Source: Phyto melanocephala (lineage: Eukaryota; Arthropoda; Insecta; Diptera; Rhinophoridae). From it: a stretch of 64,000 bases of DNA. The stretch lies in NCBI GenBank assembly GCA_941918925.1, contig OW799235.1, forward strand, positions 108,269,947 through 108,333,946. The letters run 5' to 3'. Positions 10,380-22,198 of this stretch are shown here, in pieces; position 1 is the stretch's first letter, and each line of letters begins with the position of its first letter. The position numbers and the translations under genes were made by a program. The notes below the pieces were generated by a model that saw only the letters and a program-made list of their open reading frames with translations, was not told where the DNA came from and did not search any database.

Positions 10380-11320
10380 AAATTACTCTCTGATGGAAAT
10401 ACGCTATATCACTCCTTTGTCCCTCTCGGTTTGGTTCTGATTTTTTTAGATAAACTTTGTATTCAAAGTTTATTTTTTTACACATTTAAATGAAATTTGC
10501 TATACATACATAACTTTTCAGGCTCAAGGTTCAAAAATTAGTTCTTAATTGTTGTGGATTGCGGTAGTAAATAAACAGTTAAAATTAAATATAAATTAGG
10601 GTGTTCGAAGTGCAATAAAAATTCTTTGTTTATTAAGGTCTAGGGTAAAAGATAGTTGGTCTTGATCGACTATAACATTTTTAATAGTTTACAATCACGC
10701 AGATGTCATCAAAATTGTTTTAAATTTTATGTAACTGAAAATTTTTAATAAAAAAAATATATATGTAAATAATAATTATAAATTGTGAACTGTGCGAAAT
10801 TGAGTAAATAAATGAATAAAATGTTTTTAAAACATTGTAAGAACTTTTTTAAACTTTTTAAAACTTTTTACTTTTATAGAAGTGAAAAAATACACAATTA
10901 CATAATACATACTAGATATACTGCCATATATATCTATCATATCTTTTAATTAAATAGGCTGCAAAATGTGTTTTGAGACAAGTTATGATATCAATATAAA
11001 TAAACAGTTAACTTATTTAGGCTACAAAAAAAATTCGAGTTTGATATTATAATTATTCTCTTCGATAGTCTGCTTTTGTGTTAAGTTTTCTTTTTCTTCT
11101 GTATTTTTAATTCTAAGGCAACTTAAAAATAGTTCACTTTGCACCCTTTGTCATAAAATATGAGCAGTTTTCTTTAAAAGTTTTGAAAGTCCATTTTATA
11201 TTTATAACTAAAGATATTTTTGTTATATGCTTGTACTTTAATGGGTTGCTAAATATTGTTATAGGCTTAATTCATATGACTAAAATAAATTAATTTAAGG
11301 AGGGCCAAAAGAAATCACCC
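10380..11320. other. AT-rich, no gene seen
   Basis: No coding frame, paired ends or tandem repeats worth naming. Bases about 11315-11324 read AAATCACCCT, the typical end of a mariner terminal repeat, just before the mariner relic that follows. Confidence 0.45.
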
Positions 11321-11324
11321 TATT

Positions 11325-11900
11325 GGAAGATGCTCTTATTCTTGCAAATGGCGGCCAATGTCAAATCTGTTTTGCCATTTGTGAACTAGACAGATGTAGA
11401 ATACAAGTGAACAAAACATTGAGCGATACACTCCCCAAGAACGCGGAATAATCGTCTCGAGGCCGCAGTGGACGATTTTTCGGCTAAAATCATAATTAGC
11501 GATGAGGCTCATTTCCATCTCAGCGGGTACGTAAACAAGTAAAACTATCGCTTATGGGGCACTGAAAATCCACTAGTAATGCACGCGGAGCCATCACACC
11601 CGCTCAAAGTGACTGCATGGTTTTTTGAACTCACGTGTTCACGTGAACAAGCCCGTGACCCTGAAAGTCCTCAAGGACAATATGCGACACGAGTGCGAGA
11701 ATCTGTCGCCCGAAGTTCTTGCCGAAGTGATGATGCCTTAAAATGAGCACGTATAACAATCAATTGTGACGGCGCCCATTTGGACGATATCATCTTAACG
11801 GCTTGACCAATAAAATTCTAAAGGTTCAAAAAACAGAATCGAAGTTTTTCATTTAGAAAAAAAAAAAAAAAAATGAGAGCCAAACAACATCGGATGACTT
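11325..11900 (+). pseudogene. degenerate mariner transposase
   Basis: The plus strand encodes ISDEAHFHLSGYVNK, then YRLWGTENPLVMHAEPSHPL and KVTAWFF. This is the first-catalytic-aspartate block (SDEAHFxLxGYVNKQNxRxWG) of mariner transposases. It breaks up after that into frames with VLKDNMRHECENLSPEVLAE and a non-coding tail. Stops and frameshifts interrupt it throughout. The N-terminal DNA-binding part is represented only weakly (AANVKSVLPFVN region). Confidence 0.7.
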
Positions 11901-11964
11901 CTTTTGACCCATCTTGAAGTTAAAATAAATGTTTTACTTCTAATGATCTCAATGGACTTGAAAA

Positions 11965-12390
11965 TACAGATGTAATATTTCTTTAATAAGTAGTAGTTTT
12001 GGCAGCTTGAAAAAATAGTTTTTATATTTTACTCATAACATACTTCCCCCTATAAGCATAATTTGGGACTAGGGTATCACTTTTCTGAACCTACCATATT
12101 TGGTTCTTATTAGGAAATGAAAGCTCGTACCAAGCTTAAACCAAAAAGCGATTACAGTTTTTTTTAGAAATGATATAAAACGTATTTTTTTTGGTATAAG
12201 GGTATATGATACCTGATACCACAAAAGTAAACTGATATCGCAGTTAATTACACAGAATTTCCGCAGATATGCTATAAAAATACTTTATTTGTATGAGAGG
12301 TGCAATGCTCACGTATTTGTTATTTTATTTTAAATATAGAACTTGCGATAGGAACAACTAATAAAGTGTGATAACAATTTTTTTTAGTAT
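11965..12390. other. no gene seen
   Basis: AT-rich sequence between two mariner relics. Nothing recognisable. Confidence 0.4.
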
Positions 12391-12393
12391 ACT

Positions 12394-12726
12394 TTGGCAA
12401 ATCATCATCCAAAGACTTACACAGAACAACGTTTACAAATCGTGGAAATATATCTTCGAAATTCGCGCTCTATTCGCCAAACTTATAGAACAATTCGTCA
12501 AGTTTACGAATTTTTAATTCGTCTATCTGAGCGGGTACTACTTAATACCATGGATCGATTCTTGACCATATTTAGTTTTTCGGATAATATTCATTCAAAT
12601 CGAACCTATACCGTACGCACAGATGAAGCCATTACCGTTGTGTGGCAAGTGTTAGAGTGGATTCGAATTTATCAATTCCATGTCTGTTTCAGAGCACCAT
12701 CTCGTGATTTCTTACTTCTCATGTAA
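12394..12726 (+). pseudogene. mariner transposase N-terminal fragment
   Basis: An open frame of 110 residues includes YTEQRLQIVEIYLRNSRSIR, then QTYRTIRQVY and SERVLLNTMDRF, then NRTYTVRTDE and ITVVWQV. This is the helix-turn-helix N-terminus of a mariner transposase. The catalytic part does not follow in this orientation; sequence from about 12740 on belongs to a second element on the other strand. The frame begins at a TTG, not an ATG. Confidence 0.7.
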
Positions 12727-12739
12727 TTAAAAATCATTT

Positions 12740-13690
12740 GGATTCATAATTTTTTATTCCTCAAGCGTGACTTTTTAAGCGTAGTTTTCTCAAATTTGCA
12801 TCATATATTCAACATTTTTATTGGAATCGATAATTTGGTCTTTGCCATTTACTTTTTAAAAATAACTTCATGTAAATGTTGCTCGCGGCTACGGTTCAAA
12901 TGCTCCATTCGTAAGGTACAATTTTGCACCACTTTTTCGAGCATTTCGGCCTGTATTCCATAAATAACACCTGTTATGTTTTACTCTAAGGCTTCAGTCG
13001 TGTTTGGCTTGTCCACATAGACCAACGACTTCACATAATCCCACAAGAAATAGTCAAGAGTCGTCAAATTGCATGATCTAAGCGGCAAACTACACAGCCA
13101 TTTCGAGAGATAAACTGCTCACCAAATTCATCCTTAAATATATCTACTGTTTCACAAACTGTGTGGCATGTGGCACCGTCTTGTTGAAACCACATACATA
13201 TTAACCAAGTCCAAGACAGACAATTGGGCAAAAAAAGTCGCGTATTATGGCTCGATATCGTTCGCCGTTGACGGTAACGTTTCTTCCACGGTCGTTTTTG
13301 AAGAAAAATGCACCGATGATGTCACCAGCCCATAAACCACAACAAACTGTCGTTTTTTCGGGATGCATCGGTAACTTTTGTACGGCATGTGGTTGTTCTT
13401 CACCCTAGATGCGACAGTTTTGCTTGTTACGTATCCATTTAGCCAGAAATGAAACTCATCGCTGAACAGAATTTTTCGATAAAACAGTGGATTTCACTGA
13501 GCACGAATTTTGCTAATCAATTTCAACGATTTGCAGTCGCTGCTCGTTTGTGAATTTCTCCATAATGAAATGGCTAAGTATACTGAACACTTTTCACTTT
13601 CACAGATGTAGTTTGGAGACAATTATACTCTAGTGCTGCCAGCCCGAAAAGCTTAATTCATAAAAAATCACCCTTTACATATGTACGTAA
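12740..13690 (-). pseudogene. internally deleted mariner element
   Basis: The minus strand starts with MEKFTNEQRLQIVEID and then jumps to FSDEFHFWLNGYV, RIWGEEQPHAVQKLPMHPEK and GLWAGDIIGAFFFKNDRGRN, then VTVNGERYRAII. It shows multiple stops and frameshifts after that. The jump from the first helix-turn-helix to the first catalytic aspartate means a deletion of roughly 100 codons. A terminal-repeat motif AGGGTGATTTTTT (minus strand) lies at about 13664-13676. The copy lies tail to tail with the plus-strand fragment at 12394-12726. Confidence 0.7.
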
Positions 13691-13759
13691 ATTTATATTG
13701 ACAAAATTATGAAAATTTTTAAGTATTTTTTTAGAAATTGTTTATATTTAGATAACAAG

Positions 13760-13965
13760 CTCATAGCCAAGGCGAATTCAATAAGGTGAACTCGTCGCTA
13801 AAACAACTACAAAGTGGAAAATATAAACATGTATTTTGTTAGTGTAAAACAAAACGATATGTCAAAAATACACAAAAATTTGACAAGTGGTCCCTAGAAG
13901 TAGTCAACAGCTGATGATCAGCTGATCTAATAAGTTCACCTTATTGAATTCGCCTTGCTCATAGC
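13760..13965. mobile_element. MITE with perfect TIRs and 8-bp target duplication
   Basis: The element spans 13768-13957 (190 bases). Terminal inverted repeats begin CAAGGCGAATTCAATAAGG and match over about 25 bases. The octamer CTCATAGC flanks it exactly on both sides (13760-13767 and 13958-13965). An 8-bp duplication points to the hAT or P superfamily. Degenerate relatives of these ends occur near 20160, 20506, 27820, 60358 and 61496. No coding capacity. Confidence 0.85.
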
Positions 13966-13969
13966 ATAT

Positions 13970-15920
13970 TTCATTTTATGTTGTCGTTAAGTAAATTTTT
14001 ATAAAAAAATGACTTATACCACTTACAAAGAAAGCGGCTTAGAAATTTTATAATAAATTTTAACCTTAGCACTTGATTGAGGTAACGAAAAAAGGAATCC
14101 GTTATTTAAATTTTATTTTAAGCTTTTAAAAATATTTGTACCAAGACTTTTTTTAAATTATTTTATTACAATACAATTACAAATTACTACATATTTTAAT
14201 AAAAAGAGAAGTATTCAGCCGAACAAAACGTGTTTAAGCTGAAAAAAGATTTCCTTCGAATGTAAGCACATTTAAATTTGGCGCTCTTGCTGGGACACTA
14301 TGCAAATTTGTACATTAAGCATTCCATAAAAATTCTTAACAACACCTTTGACCACACCCTTAGCATAACGAACATTTAAGATACTCAACATAAATTGAGT
14401 AATAAATGTAATCCGAGGAATTCTAAAAGATTTCCTTAATAAATTCATTTTGTATTAAATACAGCTCTCACATCATGTGTATTAAAAAATCATGCTGTTT
14501 TATGTAGCCATTTTCCTTCATTTGAGTCACAGCATAAGTTATAAATTGGAATTAAAATCTTTCTTGAGATTGAATTTCAATATTGCTATTATACAAATTT
14601 GCAAACAAATCTTGAAAGTTCATTGATTTTTTTAAATGCTAAATTCTGGTTATGAAACAAACCATATAAAATTGGTTGTTGCTTGACAGGGACATGGAAA
14701 TGAGGCAATATCGATTACCACTTACTCATTAACGGTTTGATGTAAAGAATTGTTTGTTTGAATGCTTAAGTTATTAATAAAACAAAAACAAGTTTTTTTT
14801 CCAAAAGACAAGGTTCCTTAAACAAACTTATATAGAGGGGATTGCAAAAATACACGTGTATCGGAGTCTGAGTCTTATTACACATTCTGGTAGAGAATCG
14901 CCATAAAAAACCCTGGGATCGTTATGTTTTCTGTACAATATAATGGGCCAATTCAAAGTAGACTCTCATATTGTACTACGTCAAATAATTCATATTAATA
15001 TGACTAGTGACTTTGAACACCTTGTGTTAACAAATTATGTGTTTAATACAAGAAAGAAGACAAAGAGATGACGGTGTTAAAAATTGTATGTATACAGGAA
15101 AGAAGAAAATAGAAAATACTCTCTCTGAGAGGTGAGAAGCGAAGAAATTCTCTCTGAGAGACAGTATGGTTAAAAGTATAACATAAACAATTTCTTATAC
15201 ATAGGAAACAAATGTGTAAAGTCATATTATTTTTTTTGTATGGAAATTACTAACAAAATTTTTATGCATGCATAAAATAATATGAAATAGTACAAATATG
15301 ACCGATATGCAACCACTTTCAATTGGCCCAATGTGTTTAGCAAATTTTTGTACTATACAAAAAGGAATATTTTTGTAAAACATTTTACTCTTGAAGCTTT
15401 TCAATATGTGGGTCTTTTATGTCATATTCTTTAAATGAGACTAAAGAAAACCTTAAAAAGAAGAAAAAAAAAGGGTTTAAGTGTGCAACAAAAATATTTG
15501 CATCAAATTCTACTATAAGTCCCTGAATACAACAAAGCCGAAATTTCAATATAATCGCCATAAATGAGCTCATGTGCTTAAGGGTTAATTTCGTTTTTAT
15601 TCATAATTGGCCCTAAATGTCACACAAAATGGGATTTTAAAAGCAAAATTTTAAATAAACAAAATGTGTTAAATAAAGTTTCTGTTTAGGTAATATCAAA
15701 TTAAAATAAATAAAAAAATTATCTTAAACCCTAAGTTATTTGCTACATTTTTCTTCTAGCTTTAGGCAATGTCCATCTTTCTTCACCTATAATAGAATGA
15801 CTAAACTGTTACGTATTTTGTTTTTATCTTTACCAGAAAACGTTGTCGGAACCTTGTTAATATTATTGTTGTACAGTGTTTTCACACACATACATATAGG
15901 GTTATATGGTTTAACTCTAA
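13970..15920. other. AT-rich, no gene seen
   Basis: Several short frames on the minus strand (15043-15573) show no domains and fit chance. CTCTCTGAGAG, itself a palindrome, occurs twice at 15121-15131 and 15150-15160. Nothing else stands out. Confidence 0.45.
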
Positions 15921-15925
15921 GGGAT

Positions 15926-16817
15926 AACAAGTAAGAGCGCTATATTCGGCCGTACCGAATCTTATATACCCTTCACAACGTGTAGTCATGCAATAACAGT
16001 GGTTTGTGTCACCATTCATCCCATATGAAATACGTACATACATATAAAAACATACATATATAAAAACGTCCCATTGTAAAATTAAAAATTCACGTATGTA
16101 TGTTAAAAAGAAAAAAAAAAAAAAAAATTTTTTTAAAAAATTTAAAAAAAAATTTTAAAAAAAATTTTAAAAAAAAAATTTAAAAAAAAAATTTTAAAAA
16201 AAATTATTATGTATATAATATATATAAAACAAAAAAAAAAAAAAATTAAAAAAAAAAAATAATAAAAAATAATAAAAATATTAATAATATATTAAATAAA
16301 AAATAAAAAAAAAAATAAAAAAAAAAATTTTAAAAAAAAATTTTAAAAAAATTAAAAAAAAAAATTTTTTTGGCTCAGCTGGGATTCGATGCCACGTTTT
16401 CTCTAACCAGTATACACGTTTGTATGTATGTATGTTGTTGTTGTAATGTTGTTTTTGTGAAAAAAAAATCGAGGTGGTCGTGGGTTTTTGCTCATATCTC
16501 AGTTGTTTATGTACCGATGTTTCTGATTTTCAATAGCGATCTACTCCCGAATATTTCTGATATTTTAATACCTCACCCGGGTCCAAGCGATGTCGGGGGG
16601 CTTCAAAAAGTTGATTTCAACATACACACGGACAGACGGTCAGACGGACAGACGGTCAGACGGACAGACGGACAGACTGACAGGGCTTAATCGACTCCCC
16701 TATTCATAAGCTTTCAGAAAATATATACTTTATGGGGTCGGAAATGAAAATTGTAGAAATTTCACACGGAATGACAAACCTATATATACCCTTTTTCACT
16801 GTGTGAAGGGTATAAAA
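15926..16817 (+). repeat. CGGCCG-family dispersed repeat, copy 2
   Basis: It starts AACAAGTAAGAGCGC, followed by the hairpin region ATTCGGCCGTACCGAAT and TATATACCCTTCACA, and ends TGTGAAGGGTATAAA, so its ends are inverted. About 16105-16365 is almost pure A/T homopolymer. Next to it, at 16370-16412, the minus strand carries GGCATCGAATCCC, a Pol III B-box-like motif of a tRNA-type head. A run of ACGGACAGACGGT units lies at 16626-16680. A nearly identical copy lies at 44124-44968. No real protein is encoded; the 106-codon frame at 16370-16690 is repeat sequence. Confidence 0.8.
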
Positions 16818-16944
16818 ACAATAATAATTTCTTAAAAATTAAATTTAAATTACTTGAGGACACAAAGACGATGATTTGTGGGTTGCATTGTAAAAACTCC
16901 GAAAGAATTCTTATTTATTCTTATTTTATAGTTGTTTAAGAATA

Positions 16945-19085
16945 TTATATTCTATATAATTCGCAATATATTTTGGTGCAAAAAACGACGTCTAGTTCAA
17001 GGAACATAGCTTCCAACAGTATAAAGTATTCGCCAGCAGCTCGGGGATCCGGTAAAGTTACTGTTGTATCAGTGGTAAGATTTATAGTTAGTGTTTGCTG
17101 AAATATAAGAAAATATTTATTTTACAAAAAATAAGACTTAAAAGAAAACGAAATTTAATGTTTAATGTTACCGATCTTTTTAATTTCAATAATTTTTTTA
17201 CACATGTATAACTCATTTTGACAATAAATACTTTTAAGAATTGAAAAACCATGGTGTAATTACATAAGGTGATAGCGTAAAGGAGAGCGATTTTCGGCTC
17301 TCTTTTTTTATGTTTGACAATTTCCGAAGTTGAAATCATTTTTTTAATATGTAGTTTGACATACTCCAGAAAACAAAAAAATTGTCAGCTGGGCTGTCAC
17401 CGCCACCTTGTATAAGTGTACCCTGGTTTCAACCAAGCAGCTAATCATCAGCTGTTCCTTTCTTTCATAAATTTTTTCTCTTCCCTCATAATTTCTAATT
17501 GTCAGACTTCATATAAATATAAACTGTTTTCAAAAAATTCTCTCCGAAATGCAATCATTTTATATAATTTTATCATGGTTTAGTTAAACTAAAAAAGATG
17601 TTCTTTTTCAAAAATTTAAAATACTTTTAGGTCAAGTTTGCAAACAATGATGATGACCTGTATAAAATAAACACAGTTTAATTTTATTTACTATTTGATC
17701 CTGATACTGAGTTAATTGCCGTATCATAGAATGACCTTCCGCTGTGACGAAACTTGTATTTAGCTTAAAAAAAGTCATATTTCTACTGCAAAGTATGTAT
17801 TCCCAATTTGAACTTTTAAATTTTGGTTGATCAAATGCTATAACTTAATACCGAAATATTTATTAGAAGCTTTTGTGAACGTAACCTTTTCTATGCTACA
17901 ACAAATTTAATAATATTATAGAAATCAAAATAATGTCAAATTTTGCTTCCTAAATTCTGGATGATTCTATAGTTTTAACAGGCAGGCCAGACACAATTTC
18001 GACACATCAATTTTACTTATTTTAAGCAACTGACTAGCATATCTAGATCGTGGAAAAATTTTTATTTTTAAATACTAGAATATATACTTTATTAAGTATG
18101 TTTTAAATTAATATTAAAATGTATCTATATATATAAAAGTGAAACTCTGTGTGTGTTAGCTTATGACTGAGCTGTCATGACTTTACAATTTCGTGATTAG
18201 AAAATTGGGCAGTGCCACGCCCATAAAAAAAAGTTATAATTTTCAGCTATTTGAACTTCATCGATTTTTCTGAAACTTTGCACACATATTAAGCTGTCAT
18301 GACTATACAATTTCGTGATTAGAAAAGTGGGAAGTGCCACGCCCATTAAAAAAGTTATAATTTTTAGCCTTTTGCACTTGATATTCAATTTAAATTCAGA
18401 ATGCATTTTTATTCATTAAGGGGCGTAGCAACGCGCGCCAGGCTTTTCTAGTTTATTAAAAATATAATGATAAACATAATAAACTGCCAACAAATATTTA
18501 TTGCTACTTACTCCTGTATGAAATGGACACTTTGGTTCATCGATTTTGATATGTTTTGAAAAACCATACCAAAATTCAATGGGATCAAATACACTTTTAC
18601 AGCCATTTTGTCGCCGAACATTGTAAATGGTATTGACCCACGTATCCCTGTCTTTCTTAAACACTTGCGCATTAAAAGAATCCTGTGGTAACAAAAAAAA
18701 AAAAGAAATCAAAAAAAATGTTCTTCAAAATGCAAATTGATTTCTTACATTTGCTGATCCGAAATTTTTAAGTATTGTGGCAATACCGTGTACATAAACA
18801 GCTCCATCTGGTAAGCCAATAAATTCCACTTTAGATTTGTCTAGAAAATCATCAATATAATATACGTTTGGTTTATCGCAAGGAGAAAATATTTCTTCGT
18901 CTTTCATAATAAAACCATACTTATAGCGGGCCTGCGTAAGACGTTTTTATGCGTGAGAGTATATTTGAATTTTGTGTTTTTTTTTAATTAAATCAAAAGT
19001 TCTTTATTTTACTTACGAATACTTTTGTTGTCGTAATAAATATTTGAAAAATCACCAACCCGTGAAAAAATACTTTTGAAAACAT
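16945..19085 (-). CDS. CheB-like secreted lipid-binding protein, copy 2
   Basis: Four exons, all phase 0: 19017-19085, 18749-18931, 18512-18682 and 16945-17097. Donors are GTAAGT, GTAAGA and GTAAGT; the introns are 85, 66 and 1414 bases. The product is 191 residues. Residues 1-23 (MFSKVFFHGLVIF...) are a signal peptide. The mature part opens with YKYGFIMKDEEIFSPC, then FLDKSKVEF and DGAVYVHG. Exon 3 encodes VFKKDRDTWVNTIYNVRR, GCKSVFDPIEFWY and KCPFHTG. Exon 4 encodes LPDPRAAGEYF and ends CELYRI-stop. Cysteines in SPC, GCK, KCP and FCT are shared with copy 3 and probably form disulphides. The pattern (DEEIFSPC, D-R-x-TWVNT, CPF) fits the CheB branch of the DUF1091/ML lipid-recognition family, whose Drosophila members act in contact chemosensation. 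Intron 3 holds a Helitron-like insertion and a MITE. A TATA box is at 19121-19128 and an AATAAA signal at 16914-16919. The family assignment is by motif and exon layout only. Confidence 0.85.
17262..17410. mobile_element. MITE-like element in copy-2 intron 3
   Basis: ATAAGGTGATAGCG on the left is matched in inverse by CACCGCCACCTTGTAT on the right, about 150 bases apart. The interior contains a small palindrome GAGAGCGATTTTCGGCTCTC. Just beyond it (17437-17560, inverted) lies sequence shared with the interior of the MITE at 2149-2358. No target duplication is clear. Confidence 0.45.
18124..18451 (+). mobile_element. Helitron-like element, copy A (two internal units)
   Basis: It starts TCTATATATATAAAAG and ends TTTTCTAG, inserted between A (18123) and T (18452), the Helitron hallmark. 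A GC-rich palindromic stretch (GCGCGCC) lies just inside the 3' end. Two internal units of about 122 bases each contain GTGCCACGCCCAT and the run ATTTCGTGATTAGAAAA. It lies in intron 3 of the copy-2 gene, antisense to it. Non-autonomous: no Rep/helicase frame. Confidence 0.8.
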
Positions 19086-19120
19086 TTTAGAATTTGACAC
19101 ATCTATTCAATTTGCAAATT

Positions 19121-19128
19121 ATTTTATA
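19121..19128 (-). promoter_or_regulatory. TATA box of CheB-like copy 2
   Basis: The minus strand reads TATAAAAT 43 bases before the ATG, followed by AATTTGCAAATT, a motif nearly repeated at the same place in copy 3. Confidence 0.55.
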
Positions 19129-19139
19129 CAATATTGGCG

Positions 19140-19865
19140 TAACTAAAGAAATGCATAAATATTCACTATATTTATACAATTTTCCAATCAAGTAGATGTC
19201 ATCAGTATGATGTTGACGATTTTTTCAAATTTGATAACGAAAATATTTAGTACTAAACTTGTAAACGTTCAGTAATTGTTAGTTGTAAACTGTGAAAATT
19301 GAAATACACGAATTAATAACAGGTTATGAAAACATTTTGTTATAATTTATGTACTTTTAGCAAATTGCAAAACACACTGAGGATAATGTCACCCTTTAGT
19401 CAATTTGTTAGGATTTTTAAAGCAAGCAACAAAAAACTTAGTAAAATTGAATAATAGGTCGATCAAGATCTCTATTTGCATTTATATACAATATAACTTC
19501 GTTCGATATTAAAAGCTGCAAGTAACATCAATGTAAGCTACTAAACTCTACAATATATTTTTGTTTAAATTCACAATGAGCTTAAGCCCTGCATGGTTCA
19601 TTTTTAAAGGCCGCCTAACATTTTGATGAAAAATGTAAGGCTTCCTTAAATTTCTCTTTCTCGGCACATACGCATGTTTTTAAAAAATTGTTAACGATTA
19701 TTTCAAATAAATGTTGACAGCTACATAAATCTTTGAAATTTTTTTGTCACCACAAAACGGTTATATTTTTTATAAATGTAGTTTGCAAATCAACACTTGA
19801 ATGCTATGGTCTTATTTTTGACACTTTCGTTATTGTTCTTTATTGGTATTTAAGTTTATTGATTG
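19140..19865. other. intergenic, no gene seen
   Basis: Upstream region of the copy-2 gene. AT-rich with no coding frame. Regulatory sites may be present but none can be named. Confidence 0.4.
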
Positions 19866-19867
19866 TA

Positions 19868-20105
19868 CTTAAGACTGTAGTACACGAAAGGTAAAAAGTC
19901 ACATACGCATGTGGCTGTGACGTGTTTTTGATGTGTTTCATTTGCATTTTTGGACCAAAATACATTTCGTGTTATCAAAATCTTATTGCATGCAGCCACT
20001 ACGAGTATTTAAAAAAATGTAACAAAAGTGCTGAACATTTTAGTGACGTCATAGCTACATGTACATGTGACCTTTTACATTTCGTGTACTATAGGCTTTA
20101 CCTTT
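19868..20105. mobile_element. MITE with about 45-base inverted ends
   Basis: TAGTACACGAAAGGTAAAAA followed by GTCACAT on the left is mirrored by ATGTGACCTTTTACATTTCG and TGTACTA on the right. The interior holds the palindrome ACATACGCATGTGG. The end sequence is related to the outer inverted repeat at 22408/23470 (AAGGCTATAATACACG...). No protein; a 63-codon frame inside is chance. Confidence 0.65.
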
Positions 20106-20159
20106 TAAATTAATATTTTTATATTTTATCATTTATTTTTTATGATTTCTTGAATTTGT

Positions 20160-20513
20160 TCAAGGCATATCCATAAGGTATATGCAACGGCGAATTGATA
20201 CAACAGAGCAACTTTTGAGGGAATGTTTTATGTTAAGGCCAATTCGTACATCAGGGATGGAAAAGTTGTTATGACATATTAAAAATAAAAAAATTTTATT
20301 AAAAAAAGGATTTAAATTTTTGAAACACATTATTAATGACGTAAAAAAACAAATATACATAAATTTAGTACATTTATTATCAAATACATAAGTACACTAA
20401 CGTTAATTGTTTAATACCGAAGCCAAAATCACATTTTCCTTCCCAACCAATTTTGACAAAAAGTATCCCCATCAGCTAGGCTGATAATTTCACCTGTATG
20501 AATTCGCCTTGCG
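20160..20513. mobile_element. possible degraded CAAGGC-type MITE
   Basis: CAAGGCATATCCATAAGGT at 20161 and an inverted CAAGGCGAATTCATACAGG at 20513 have the two end types seen in the elements at 2149 and 13768. The flanking octamers do not match, so the two ends may belong to different insertions. Confidence 0.3.
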
Positions 20514-20639
20514 TCAAACTTTTTAAATAATGCAAATGTTGTCAACAAGAAAAAGAACTTTTGAAAACAAATTATTATTAAAGAATATTATAGCTTAATT
20601 GCTTAGTTGTTTTACACAACATGCTTTATGATTTTAAAT

Positions 20640-20870
20640 GCTTTGGAATATAATTTTATTTTGGGGAAGACATCATACTATTTTTGTTTTAATAATTTTG
20701 TAAATCAAATTATTTTTATATCCAAGTTTTTATGAAAATTAAATTCAATGATAAAATTCAAACAAACGCTTGATTGTTGTGACGAAATAAATTGTAAAAC
20801 AAACAAAAGAAAGAGAATATAATATGGCCGTCGTGATCATGTCGTAACCATGTGTGTTCTTAGCGTGTAA
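20640..20870. repeat. left arm of a long inverted repeat
   Basis: ATGGCCGTCGTGATCATGTC then GTAACCATG (20823-20852) is the inverse of CATGGTTACGACATGATCAC then GACGGTCAT (about 22493-22522). Looser similarity extends over about 200 bases of each arm. The right arm is part of the TIR element at 22474-23212, so this is probably a second, truncated copy of that element in opposite orientation. Confidence 0.6.
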
Positions 20871-21589
20871 CAAATAAATTAATTAATTTTAATATTTAGC
20901 ATATTTACAAATTCTGTATTTTTTGTGGGAACAGTGTAAAAAATTATGTAAGATTTTTACAGTCGAAGGAAAGGAAGCCTGTAAAATTGTGAGCTGACTG
21001 TCTCTGTCTAAAGGAACCGGCATGATATTATTAACTACACCCTTTTCATTAATATGAGATCGATAATGTGTTTTTGGTGTGTGAGAAATTTTAATTTTAC
21101 GAAACATTTTTCTCAGTGTATGAAATATAACAAAAATGCAACTCCACTGTTATACAATTGACAATATGGTAAAGTGTGGTGGATAACAGACAGCTGTGTT
21201 TTGTTTACCTTTTGTAGGAGCAGACATTTAAAATAATTTTTTTTGTATTTCATATTAAAAGTACAAATAAGGAAATAAATTTAAAACTTAACTTCAATTC
21301 AATTAACTTGTGCTTTAGTAAAAAATTTCTTTTAAATACAAAGAAAGCCAGTTGTTAAATCAAGAACAGCTGACAATTCTGTGTTCAGTGTATTTGTCTA
21401 AAATGATTATGATTATGGATTGAAAAGTTATAAAAAAAAGTTCGATAACTACTCAATAATAATTACTTTTTTCGTTAATTTTTAAACTCAAAAGACGCGA
21501 AATTGTTTTTCTTTAATATCAATAATTTTTAAGAAACATCAATGTAAAGATTTCTATTCTCGGTTTTATAGAATTATTGAATCTCCTAA

Positions 21590-22198
21590 ATAAGTGTTGA
21601 ATATGCTAAAGAAACCAGAATACAAACCGTAGCCTCAAAAATTTGTGCCGAGAAACACTGACCAATCGGCTTGAAACTAACTGAAATGCAAGCACAAAAA
21701 TAAAAATGTTTCGGTGTTTTTTCTAAAATTTTCAAACATAAATCGATTTTTCTGCTTTGCGACAGCGGAAGGAATGGTATGGGTATAAAAAGAGAGGCCT
21801 TGACTAGCAAAATATAGGGCACTATAAATAATTTAAAATCCAAGATGGCTGCCACAATTGGCGTACAATTTATTTGTATATTTATGTGTTAAAAATAGTA
21901 TCTCAAAATGCACTTACTTCAACCCTCTTAATATTGGCACGAAACGAAAGGACTTTGCCGATGAAATACAGTAACACTAAAAAAGTAAAAATCCAAGATG
22001 TCGTTTAAAACAAAATGGCGGAAATATCAAATAAAAGGGCTCGACTAGTTAAATACTATGTAAAGATTCAAAACTAAATATGGCATCCGAAATAACAAAG
22101 AAAACGGCATAAACCATGAAATCTAAACTAAACTACGATATTTATTCAATATTGAAGGGTATTACCAGATTCGGCACGGCCGAATATAGCACTCCTAT
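21590..22198 (-). repeat. CGGCCG-family dispersed repeat, copy 3 (truncated)
   Basis: Reading the minus strand from 22198 gives GGAGTGCTATATTCGGCCGT then GCCGAATCTGGTAATACCCT. The family's middle blocks follow (AAAACAAAATGGC... and a GATTGGTCAGTGTTTC-type block). The distal half is missing. Confidence 0.65.

Noticed and set aside
15121..15160. two CTCTCTGAGAG palindromes as an operator-like pair
   Set aside because: No gene nearby and no further copies; simple-sequence origin is enough.
16370..16690. 106-codon frame repeated almost exactly at 44546-44842
   Set aside because: The identity reflects the dispersed repeat, not a conserved protein; the frame ends in the translated ACAGACGG tract (RRSDGQT repeats) and the third copy at 60003 is shorter and shifted.
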